From assembly GCF_014200455.1 (NCBI RefSeq), contig NZ_JACHBW010000007.1:186001-250000 (forward strand): a stretch of 64,000 bases of DNA, written 5' to 3'. Made by a program: the position numbers and the translations under genes. Below the pieces are notes generated by a model. The model was not told the origin of the DNA. It was given only the letters and a program-made list of their open reading frames with translations, and did no database searches. This stretch comes from Paraburkholderia bannensis (lineage in GTDB: Bacteria; Pseudomonadota; Gammaproteobacteria; Burkholderiales; Burkholderiaceae). Every line of letters starts with the position of its first letter. Within the stretch, counting starts at the first letter, position 1. This document shows positions 42,849 through 50,317 of the stretch, one piece after another.

Positions 42849-43796
42849 ATGGATACGAGCGTCAGTTCGCAAGCAGACGTGGAGAGCGCATTCACGCCGC
42901 CAGGGCAGCGTTTCCACGCAAAGAAGTCGAAAGTCTGCGTGATCTTCCCGACGCGAGGTCGCGCGGAGATTCTCAAGCAGGTTGTCGCCTTCGTCGCAAT
43001 GCAGACGGTCAAACCGGATCTGATCATCGTTTCCTGCGTGAGCGACGACGATGTGGGCGACCTCGCGACCCATCGCGGCCTGATTGTCATCAAGGGACGT
43101 CCCGGCAGTTCGGCTCAGCGCAATCACGCGTTGAACCACGTTCCGGTCGACTTCGATGTCGTGGTTATTCTCGACGATGATTTCCTCATGCACAGCAGGT
43201 GGATTGCCGAAGTCCTCAAGGCGTTCGATAGCGATCCGTCGATCGCCTGCGTGACGGGCACGGTTATCGCCGACGGCATCAACGGGCCGGGCTTTTCATA
43301 CGAAGAAGCACGCGCGATGGTGGGACAGGCCGGCGAACTGCCGCAAAGATTGATCGTGGCGCCGACCGGCGGGCCATACGGATGCAATATGGCGTTTCGC
43401 GCCAGCAGCATTGCGGGCCTGCGTTTCGACGAGCGGCTGGTGCTCTACGGCTGGCAGGAGGATCGCGATTTCGGCGGACAGATCTGGAATCAGGGCGATC
43501 AGGTCGTGCGCATCAACACGGCGCTCGGCGTGCATCTGGGCGTGAAGCGCGGGCGCGTGTCCGGGCGCAAACTCGGCTATTCGCAGGTCGTCAATCCGCT
43601 CTATCTGGTGCAAAAAAAGACCATGCCCTGGCGCGACGCAGTCCGTCACGTGGCACGCAATGTCGCCAGCAACGTCTTGCGCAGCTTTGCGCCGGAGCCG
43701 TGGATCGACCGGCGCGGACGCCTGAGCGGCAACGTGATTGGCATCTGGGATTGCCTGCGTGGAAGGCTCACGCCCGAACGGGCTGAGCGGTTGTGA
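42849..43796 (+). CDS. GT2-family glycosyltransferase, EPS assembly
   Basis: 315 aa GT-A enzyme. VCVIFPTRGRAEILKQVV opens the nucleotide-binding domain, VVILDDDFLMHSRWI holds the metal-binding acidic motif, and LYGWQEDRDFGGQIWNQGD is the catalytic ED region. No membrane segments. The ATG at 42849 has AGAGGTC about 8 bp upstream. A 250-bp gap separates it from the flippase gene; I see no terminator there, so it is probably still in the operon. Confidence 0.86.
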   Translation: MDTSVSSQADVESAFTPPGQRFHAKKSKVCVIFPTRGRAEILKQVVAFVAMQTVKPDLIIVSCVSDDDVGDLATHRGLIVIKGRPGSSAQRNHALNHVPVDFDVVVILDDDFLMHSRWIAEVLKAFDSDPSIACVTGTVIADGINGPGFSYEEARAMVGQAGELPQRLIVAPTGGPYGCNMAFRASSIAGLRFDERLVLYGWQEDRDFGGQIWNQGDQVVRINTALGVHLGVKRGRVSGRKLGYSQVVNPLYLVQKKTMPWRDAVRHVARNVASNVLRSFAPEPWIDRRGRLSGNVIGIWDCLRGRLTPERAERL

Positions 43797-43886
43797 AGGA
43801 CCGCTTCGACCGGGGCCGTCCATGTGGTGAGTTGTGTTGCCGTTGCGTTGCATGATTTACATAAAAAATTATTCAGGGGGATCTCA

Positions 43887-44672
43887 ATGAAAATATTCGT
43901 CATCAACCTCGATAAATCGACGGACAGGCTAAGTCATATGACCCGGCAGATCGAGCGTCTGGGTTACGCATGGGAGCGATTCCCGGCGTGCGGTCCCGCG
44001 CAGGTCGAAGAGATGGCGAAGGCGCTGGCGCTACCTTTGTTGCATGGCGCATGCACGATGCCGGAAAAAGGCGTTGCGCTCAGTCACTACGCAATCTGGA
44101 ACATGATGCTCGATGAAGGTATCGATCATGCGCTTGTGCTGGAGGACGATGTTCATTTCTGCCATGACGCGAAAAAACACCTCGAATCGATCAACGAGGA
44201 AATCGCACGCGGCTTGCAATTCGACATCATCAAGATCGAGACTTTTCTGGCAGGCATATTTGTCGACCGTGAAGGCATTCGCTTATCGGATCAGGCCGAG
44301 TTGCATCGACTGCGCAGTAATCACGGCGGTGCGGCCGCTTACATTATTTCGCGGGAAGGGTGCCGCAAGATGATCGCGCGTCTGGCCACTGCCGATCGTG
44401 CGGTCGACCTCGTCATGTTCGACGGTGATCTGGAATCAATGCGCGTGTTTCAGTTGCATCCCGCGCTTTGCATTCAGGATTTTCTGCGCAAACAAGGCAA
44501 GACGGGCATTGTTTCCACCGTTGGAATGGAGCGCTCCGAAAGCGATTACCACTCTGCCTGGCTGGAAAAGTTGAAGTCGCCGTTTCGCGGTGGCTACTAT
44601 TTTGCGCAAACCTTGCGAGTCTGGGGCGACGGCCAGATGAAAATCCGCTCGCGCTATAAAGACCGGATCTGA
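43887..44672 (+). CDS. GT25-family glycosyltransferase
   Basis: 261 aa of the LPS glycosyltransferase 25 family: KIFVINLDKSTDRLSHMTRQIE at the start, CTMPEKGVALSHYAIWNMML near 60, the acidic motif ALVLEDDVHF near 95, and NHGGAAAYIISREGCRKMI near 155. Family members add galactose or glucose to LPS or capsule. AGGGGG precedes the ATG at 43887; the upstream frame to 43824 is not family-like. Base composition here is visibly less GC-rich than in the export genes, a possible sign of separate acquisition. Confidence 0.88.
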   Translation: MKIFVINLDKSTDRLSHMTRQIERLGYAWERFPACGPAQVEEMAKALALPLLHGACTMPEKGVALSHYAIWNMMLDEGIDHALVLEDDVHFCHDAKKHLESINEEIARGLQFDIIKIETFLAGIFVDREGIRLSDQAELHRLRSNHGGAAAYIISREGCRKMIARLATADRAVDLVMFDGDLESMRVFQLHPALCIQDFLRKQGKTGIVSTVGMERSESDYHSAWLEKLKSPFRGGYYFAQTLRVWGDGQMKIRSRYKDRI

Positions 44673-44686
44673 GATGCGGGCAAGCC

Positions 44687-45778
44687 ATGAAGACGATAGC
44701 GTTCAACGGTAAGTTTTTTGGGGCCGCGCCCACCGGCGTGCATCGGGTCGCAGAGCAACTCGTTGCCGCGACTGACGCCTTGATTGCAGGGGAAGGCGAG
44801 CGCAGTGTCGATTGTGTGCTCGTTGTCCGCGACCGCGTCGAGGTACCGCCATACCGTAATATCGCCTGCATTCGCGAAAGCTCGTGGGCTCGCAGAATGC
44901 ACAGGATCGCGTGGGAACAATGCTATCTGCCCCTCGCGCGCAGGCAGGATTTTATTCTCAATCTGTGCAATCTCGGGCCGGTCTGGCATCGCAACTCCGC
45001 CACGCTGATTCACGACGCCCAGGTTTATTCCGCGCCCGCTTCCTATTCGCTGCCGTTCCGGTTGTGGTACAGATTGCAGTTCTTTTTTATCGGCAAGCGG
45101 CATCGGCTCATTTTCACCGTTTCCGAATTCTCGAAGCGGGAACTGATTCGCTATGGCATTGCTCGCGCCGACAAGATCGTCGTGGTCCACAACGGTTGCG
45201 ACCACGTTCAGCACGTCCAACCCGACGACACGCAGCTTGCGGTGCTGGGTCTGAAGCCGCGGCGCTACGTGCTTGCGCTGGCGAATACCCAGAAGCACAA
45301 GAACATCGGTGTGCTGTTCAAGACTTTCGCGGACGCCTCATTGAACGACGTTGACCTTGTGTTGTTTGGCGGCGCGACAAAAGCCGAATTCGAAAGCCTC
45401 GGCCAGGCCTTGCCGCCCAACGTGCGATTCACCGGCCGGATCAGCGATCCAGAACTGGTCGGGCTGATGGCCAATGCGGGCGCGCTCGCCTTTCCTTCGC
45501 TAACCGAAGGATTCGGCTTGCCGCCGCTGGAGGCCATGGCGCTGGGCTGTCCGGTTGTTGCCGCTCCGCTCGGTGCATTACCGGAGGTGTGCGGTGAGGC
45601 CGCGCTGTATGCGGACGCATTCGATCCACAAGCGTGGCGCGCGTCGATTCTAACCGTGCTTGACGACGACGCCGTGCGCCAGACGCTCATTGCGGCGGGG
45701 CGACGTCAGGCAAGCGGCTTCACCTGGACCCGGGCGGCGCGCGGTCTCTTCGACGCCGTCAATGCGTTGAGCCGCTAG
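44687..45778 (+). CDS. GT4-family glycosyltransferase, EPS assembly
   Basis: 363 aa GT-B enzyme, paralogue of 37527-38624. Both share the start (I)NG(K/R)F(F/L)G..(A)TGV.R, the block NLCNLGP.W.R..TLIHDA, and FTVSEFSKREL. The donor domain has LALANTQKHKNIGVLF and the EX7E motif in TEGFGLPPLEAMALGCPVVAAPLG. It is the last rightward gene of the locus, 14 bp after the GT25 gene, and ends 17 bp from the convergent JmjC genes. Confidence 0.88.
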   Translation: MKTIAFNGKFFGAAPTGVHRVAEQLVAATDALIAGEGERSVDCVLVVRDRVEVPPYRNIACIRESSWARRMHRIAWEQCYLPLARRQDFILNLCNLGPVWHRNSATLIHDAQVYSAPASYSLPFRLWYRLQFFFIGKRHRLIFTVSEFSKRELIRYGIARADKIVVVHNGCDHVQHVQPDDTQLAVLGLKPRRYVLALANTQKHKNIGVLFKTFADASLNDVDLVLFGGATKAEFESLGQALPPNVRFTGRISDPELVGLMANAGALAFPSLTEGFGLPPLEAMALGCPVVAAPLGALPEVCGEAALYADAFDPQAWRASILTVLDDDAVRQTLIAAGRRQASGFTWTRAARGLFDAVNALSR

Positions 45779-45795
45779 GTTCTCGATTCATTCGT

Positions 45796-46710
45796 TCATC
45801 GAGGGTCGAGCCATGCCGATTTAAGCGCGCGCCTGGCGGCGCACGCTGTGGAAAATGTCCGGGCCTTGGCACGATCGAGCAGTGCGTGGCGGCCAGGCGG
45901 CGTGGGATCGATGCCAAGCTTCCTGAGGTAATAGTTGGCCCGGTAAATATCGGCCCGCAGCACATCGGCAAACTGGAAGTTGACACTCAACGTCACCGAA
46001 ATATTGTCGTCGTTTTGCACCCAATGAGGACAATTGACCGGAACGTGAACGCCGTTACCGGGAACCAGCCGATACGTCACTGCACGGTTCTGCAATTCAG
46101 GCCGATAATTGGCCGCGTTGTTGTCCGTGGCCCAGAACCGCTCGATTTCGACCTCTGGGAGGATCTCCCGGTCCTCCCGATCGAATACAAAAATATCCTT
46201 TTCTCCGCGAATCTGGAGAATGAAATTGCATTCTCGGTCGATGTGATAGGCCGTTATCCGCTTCGGCGACGTCACGAAAATGATGATGTCTTCCTTGCTG
46301 ATCAGGGACTCGATGTCGCCGCCCAACATGGTCTTGATTTCGGCGATCGCATGCCGGTACAGCTCGGCGTACGCGGGGTCGCGCTGTGTGCTCCTGAATA
46401 TGAACCACGCGTCCGAATCTTCAAGCTGCCTTAACGCATCCAGCGGCGAAAACGCCCGATTGACGTCTTTCCACTTTTGCCCAGGAGCGACACTACCCAT
46501 GTCGTGATAAAGATCCGATGGACGCGTTTTGAGCGTTCGCTCGGCCAAATCCATCAAATTCGACAACTGGAACAACGGGTGGCCGGCCAATCGATGAAAC
46601 ACCTCAAAGCTGCGCCGCTCAAAATTCTCTCGAAACACCGAAGCATCCGCGTCGATCCACTCGCCAGGCAGTGTCGCATCGATAACCGGTTCAATGGTGG
46701 ACAGTTCCAT
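45796..46710 (-). CDS. JmjC/cupin-like putative Fe(II)/2OG oxygenase, copy 1
   Basis: 304 aa. The double-stranded beta-helix core is recognisable around residues 140-260. H156 and D158 (AYHIDRECNFILQIRGEKDI) form the HxD part of an iron site, H229 (VNCPHWVQND) is the distal ligand, and K171 could bind 2-oxoglutarate. All three ligands are present, so it is probably active. The C-terminus DIYRANYYLRKLGIDPTPPG is shared with the two genes upstream, so the three are paralogues. It is the last gene of the leftward series. The substrate is unknown; hydroxylation of the neighbouring NRPS product is one possibility. Confidence 0.8.
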   Translation of the reverse strand: MELSTIEPVIDATLPGEWIDADASVFRENFERRSFEVFHRLAGHPLFQLSNLMDLAERTLKTRPSDLYHDMGSVAPGQKWKDVNRAFSPLDALRQLEDSDAWFIFRSTQRDPAYAELYRHAIAEIKTMLGGDIESLISKEDIIIFVTSPKRITAYHIDRECNFILQIRGEKDIFVFDREDREILPEVEIERFWATDNNAANYRPELQNRAVTYRLVPGNGVHVPVNCPHWVQNDDNISVTLSVNFQFADVLRADIYRANYYLRKLGIDPTPPGRHALLDRAKARTFSTACAARRALKSAWLDPR

Positions 46711-46798
46711 GGAATTGCTCCTTTAAGGCTGATAAGAGAATTCAAGTCCCGTTGCTGCCGATACGCACGTTCGGGTTCTCTGCGCCGAGCCATTACCG

Positions 46799-47683
46799 CT
46801 ATCGCCTGATCAGGGCCTTGACGTGACGCAGGCCGTCGATGGCCACCGCCTTGGACCGGTCGACCCATGCCGATGATCCGGGCGGCCGGGGCTTCAGACC
46901 GAGCTTGCGCATATAGTGGTTGGCGCGATACGCGTCGCCGTAACGCCGCGGGAATTCCATGTTGAGACTGAGCGAGACGGACACGTTGTCGTGGTTTTGC
47001 ACCCAATGCGCGCCATGCGTGGGAATATGCACGGCGTCGCCAGGGTGCAGCGTAAATTGCCGGGCGAGTTTTTCGGCATGCGGCTTGTAGGTTCCCGCAT
47101 TCATCGCGCCGGAATAATATTGTTCGAGTTCTTCTTCTGTCGTGACGCTGCGATCGCTGGGATCGCAAACCCACAGGTCCTTCGACCCCTGAATCTGCAC
47201 CAGAAAATTAACCTCTGCATCGAAGTGAAATGGCGTCTTGCGCCGTGGCGAAGTGATGAATACCAGCATTTCGGCGTTGCTCAACAGGCCCGAGCCTTCG
47301 GGGCCGGCAATCTCGCGCACGAAGGCTTCGTATTCGTCGAGCAACGCCTTATAGGCCGGATCGCATTCGACGTGTTTCATCACGAGCCAGGCACCGGCGG
47401 TCTCGATGCGGTCAATGATTTCGGGAATCGTCATATTGGGCCGAGGCGTCGTTCCCCACTTGTCGGCGAGCGAGAGATCTCCCGCATCGACATAGACGTC
47501 GCCCTTGCGTTTGCAGGCGGCTTCGGCCACTTTCGCCAGCGCCTCGATGGTGAAAAGCGGGTGGCCGGCGAGCGGGTGGTGCGCCGAAAATGCCGTCTTA
47601 TGCAGTTCGCGACGGCATTCCAGCAGGGGAGCGATGGTGCGCCAATGCGTATGGGTCACGGAGGGGTCGTCAGTGATCAACAT
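46799..47683 (-). CDS. JmjC/cupin-like putative Fe(II)/2OG oxygenase, copy 2
   Basis: 294 aa paralogue. Iron ligands are H153 and D155 (TPFHFDAEVNFLVQIQGSKDL) with distal H226 (THGAHWVQNHDNVSVSLSLN). The N-terminal 100 residues differ most between copies and may set substrate choice. The ATG at 47683 (MLITDDPSVT) follows GTGGAG. The same frame stays open to 48454 through the neighbouring gene's territory, but that is non-coding. It starts 101 bp after copy 3 and ends 88 bp before copy 1. Confidence 0.82.
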   Translation of the reverse strand: MLITDDPSVTHTHWRTIAPLLECRRELHKTAFSAHHPLAGHPLFTIEALAKVAEAACKRKGDVYVDAGDLSLADKWGTTPRPNMTIPEIIDRIETAGAWLVMKHVECDPAYKALLDEYEAFVREIAGPEGSGLLSNAEMLVFITSPRRKTPFHFDAEVNFLVQIQGSKDLWVCDPSDRSVTTEEELEQYYSGAMNAGTYKPHAEKLARQFTLHPGDAVHIPTHGAHWVQNHDNVSVSLSLNMEFPRRYGDAYRANHYMRKLGLKPRPPGSSAWVDRSKAVAIDGLRHVKALIRR

Positions 47684-47784
47684 GAGCTTTCTCCACAAGG
47701 AGCGAGTAATCGCAAGCAAGGCGTGAGCGTGCTGACAATCCGGAATCCGCGGCGCACGTAGGGCGCTTTCCGAAGGCTTAGCGC

Positions 47785-48771
47785 TCAGCGTTTGACGATT
47801 CGCTTCACTGCATTGAGCGGTGACTTGAAGCGGTTCAAGGGTTCGTGAACGACTTCCGAAAAAGTCTTCGGATGCGGATGTTCGAGCGTCGACATGACTT
47901 TGCGTTTCAAACTGTCGCGTAGTGGCGAAATCCCGGGCGACACCGGGTGCAATCCCATCTTGCGCAAAATATAGTTTGCCTGATAAACCCTCGCGCGCCG
48001 CTCGAGAGATTTCATGCAATAGCTGATGCTGATGCTCACCGATATATTGTTGTCGTTCTTCACCCAATGGGGCGCCAATGATGGGTGATGGACGACTTCT
48101 CCTGGCGAGAGCCGGAAGATCGTGCCTCGATCCTGCAACTGCTGGCGATAATGCGCGGCTTCGAAATTGCCGCCGTAGTAACGTTCGATTTCCTGATCCG
48201 GTACCAGCTCGCGATCGGTCGCGGGGAACAGGCAAACGTCTTTCGAACCCTGAATCTGAAATAGAAAGTTGGTTTCGTGATCGATATGGAAGGGCGTGGC
48301 GATCAAGGGCGAGGCGATGATCAGCGTCATGGTTCGCCAGGTCATGTCCCTGCGCAGCGGGAAATCGGACAGATCTTCGAGTTCGGCCGTCACCTGGTCG
48401 AGCACCTGTGCGTACTCGGGATCGTAATGCTGGGCCTGAGTGAGTTTGATCCATGTGGTGCTTTCGCCAACCAGGGAAAACGCCTCGTCCAACTGATTGC
48501 TATGTGGCATGGCGCTGAATTTCGTATCCACAGAGCCGTGCTTGAAATTGATCGCGCAGAAGTTGCCATTGCGATCCATCATTCGCTGCGCGACCTGCCT
48601 GATCCTTGGAATTTCAAACAATCCGCTTTGATGCAGGGTATGTTTGAACTTAAAAGGATGAAGATTGAATCTGCTTTTGAACTCCTTTTTTTGAGCTTCA
48701 AGAATAGTGTCGTCCGGGGGGAATTGGAGTAATTCGTCGGCCCACGCAGCATCGTCGCCGGAGTTGGACAT
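47785..48771 (-). CDS. JmjC/cupin-like putative Fe(II)/2OG oxygenase, copy 3
   Basis: 328 aa, the longest and first-transcribed of the three. Ligands are H162 and D164 (TPFHIDHETNFLFQIQGSKDV) with distal H235 (LAPHWVKNDNNISVSISI). A basic C-terminal tail (about 285-328, SLKRKVMST..RFKSPLNAVKRIVKR) is unique to this copy and could bind nucleic acid, membranes or a carrier protein. It has its own 376-bp upstream gap, so the trio may have an independent promoter with the inverted repeat at 48831-48848 as operator. Confidence 0.82.
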   Translation of the reverse strand: MSNSGDDAAWADELLQFPPDDTILEAQKKEFKSRFNLHPFKFKHTLHQSGLFEIPRIRQVAQRMMDRNGNFCAINFKHGSVDTKFSAMPHSNQLDEAFSLVGESTTWIKLTQAQHYDPEYAQVLDQVTAELEDLSDFPLRRDMTWRTMTLIIASPLIATPFHIDHETNFLFQIQGSKDVCLFPATDRELVPDQEIERYYGGNFEAAHYRQQLQDRGTIFRLSPGEVVHHPSLAPHWVKNDNNISVSISISYCMKSLERRARVYQANYILRKMGLHPVSPGISPLRDSLKRKVMSTLEHPHPKTFSEVVHEPLNRFKSPLNAVKRIVKR

Positions 48772-48830
48772 GGCAGCCTCACAGGTTGAAAAAGACCTGT
48801 CTTCAGGCTACTAGCGTGCTTGTCCAGCAC

Positions 48831-48848
48831 ATGTTCGGTGTCGAACAT
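48831..48848. promoter_or_regulatory. Inverted repeat upstream of the JmjC trio
   Basis: ATGTTCG-GTGT-CGAACAT is a perfect 7-bp inverted repeat, 60 bp before the copy 3 start. It fits an operator or a short leader hairpin. Confidence 0.45.
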
Positions 48849-49108
48849 CTGCCTCCCGATGATCACCCGGAATTTCCCTCGTCTAACATGTCCTATTAAA
48901 CATTGAAAGTTTGTTTGTATTCTGTTCGTAAGGGCGCATTCGGCAAAAAGACAGAAAAGTAACCCAATCGAAATAAAGAGCGAATGCGCGGCCTGACGTG
49001 ATCTCGCTTTTTCACGTTACGGGCATCAATTTGTGTTTTCCTGGACTTTGTCGTCGCGCCCGCACGGCGCCTAAAACCTGCAAGGCAAACGACGTTCGCG
49101 CTAAGGGG

Positions 49109-49146
49109 AAGCGCTACGGGAAGCGCTACGGGCAAGCGCTGCGGGG
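49109..49146. repeat. Three imperfect 12-13-bp direct repeats
   Basis: AAGCGCTACGGG occurs twice in tandem, then CAAGCGCTGCGGGG. Each copy centres on the palindrome AGCGCT. It sits directly past the 3' end of the SGNH gene. Confidence 0.6.
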
Positions 49147-49147
49147 C

Positions 49148-50302
49148 TCACTTCGAAGCGGCAGTGTCGGCGTTCGCGTAGCGATGCCGGGACGCAAAGG
49201 CAGGCTGGAGAAATGCGATGACTTCGTCGTCGCTAACCGGTTTGATCGACAGACCGAAGGCGCTGTTCAGCGCGGAGATAAGATGTTGCGTCCACAACGT
49301 GTTCCATACGACGCCCGCGTGACTGTCGGTCAGCACGGCATTGTGCGGATCGTTGCCGGAGGTATTGGTGATGGCCCAGCCCGGGGACAGGCGCACGGTC
49401 TTGTAGCGCGGCAGACCCTGAGCGTCGCGCTCGCCCCACAGGCTGCGGAACCATGCGCGATCGTCGAGAAAAAGGACATGGCGATCGGTTGCGGCGAGGT
49501 TGCGCAAGCCGTTGTCGAAACGATCGAGTCCGGCGTCGATATTGGCGATGGCGGCGCCGGATTGCCAGTTGTCGAATTCAGCGGACCAGTCCGCATTGCT
49601 GAGTATGCCGACAAGCACGACGTGGGTGTCGGGGTGATGGGTGCGGATTAACGTGACGGCCTTGCCGATCGCGTCCAGGCAGCCGTCGATCAGCGCCGTT
49701 GGGCGTGCTGCGTGGCGATCGCGCGCGAGTTCGTCCATCACATCGTGGCCGCCGATGTCGTTGATACCGATGCGGATCAGCACGACGCCGCCGCGCCAGG
49801 CGAGCGGTTCGGTGTCCATCAACGCGACCAGGCGGATCGCCTGGCGCTGTGTCAGGCCCATCAACTGATGGCAGGTCGCACCACTGACCGCGAAGTCATA
49901 GCGATAGTCTTCCTTGGGCGGGGTGCGGGAAAGGGCGCCGCGCGCTTCGTCGATGAAGGCGCGATATTTACCGGTGCCCCATGCACCCCATGCGCCGGGA
50001 TCGATCTGCTCGCTGCGCAGACGCGCGAGCACTTCGGTCCATTGCCAGGTGGTCGCGCGCCACGGACCGCCGCGCAGGTCCGGACCGCCCAGCATCAGCG
50101 TGTCATGGTAGGACTGGCTATCGGAGTCGCCGAGCACGGCGAACCGTATCGGGCCGGCAGGTCGCTGCGTAGCCGTTGCTACGCTCACCGGCGGCTTGCG
50201 CAGCAAGCCCGGCACGCCCAGCCTGGCAAAGAGGCCCGTGACGGCCAGCACGCCGCATAAGGCGGCTAGCAGGATTCTGCGTGAGCGACGTGGGTTCGCC
50301 AT
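49148..50302 (-). CDS. Membrane-anchored SGNH/GDSL hydrolase
   Basis: 384 aa. Residues 8-27 are a signal anchor (RRILLAALCGVLAVTGLFARL), placing the enzyme in the periplasm. The SGNH blocks are visible: FAVLGDSDSQSYHD (nucleophile Ser in GDS, about 59), SGATCHQL (oxyanion Gly), RIGINDIGGHD (Asn) and LTDSHAGVVW (Asp-x-His) near 330. Such enzymes remove or transfer acyl groups. The gene starts 15 bp after the C-TE gene, so it is in the NRPS operon. It could deacylate the exported product or modify the polysaccharide made next door. Confidence 0.85.
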   Translation of the reverse strand: MANPRRSRRILLAALCGVLAVTGLFARLGVPGLLRKPPVSVATATQRPAGPIRFAVLGDSDSQSYHDTLMLGGPDLRGGPWRATTWQWTEVLARLRSEQIDPGAWGAWGTGKYRAFIDEARGALSRTPPKEDYRYDFAVSGATCHQLMGLTQRQAIRLVALMDTEPLAWRGGVVLIRIGINDIGGHDVMDELARDRHAARPTALIDGCLDAIGKAVTLIRTHHPDTHVVLVGILSNADWSAEFDNWQSGAAIANIDAGLDRFDNGLRNLAATDRHVLFLDDRAWFRSLWGERDAQGLPRYKTVRLSPGWAITNTSGNDPHNAVLTDSHAGVVWNTLWTQHLISALNSAFGLSIKPVSDDEVIAFLQPAFASRHRYANADTAASK

Positions 50303-50317
50303 GGTCGACGCCGGCGG

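Larger units (their letters stand above)
48772..49147. other. Intergenic region, SGNH hydrolase / JmjC trio
   Basis: 376 bp without a supported gene, AT-rich in its left-centre part (48890-48990). It holds ACAGGT-N8-ACCTGT (48781-48800), a 7-bp inverted repeat (48831-48848), and three imperfect AAGCGCTACGGG copies (49109-49146). The promoter for the leftward JmjC genes probably lies here. Confidence 0.5.

Noticed and set aside
46799..48454. Possible 551-aa fusion in which JmjC copy 2 is extended upstream
   Set aside because: The extra N-terminal part overlaps copy 3 in another frame and has no domain. The ATG at 47683 has a good ribosome-binding site.
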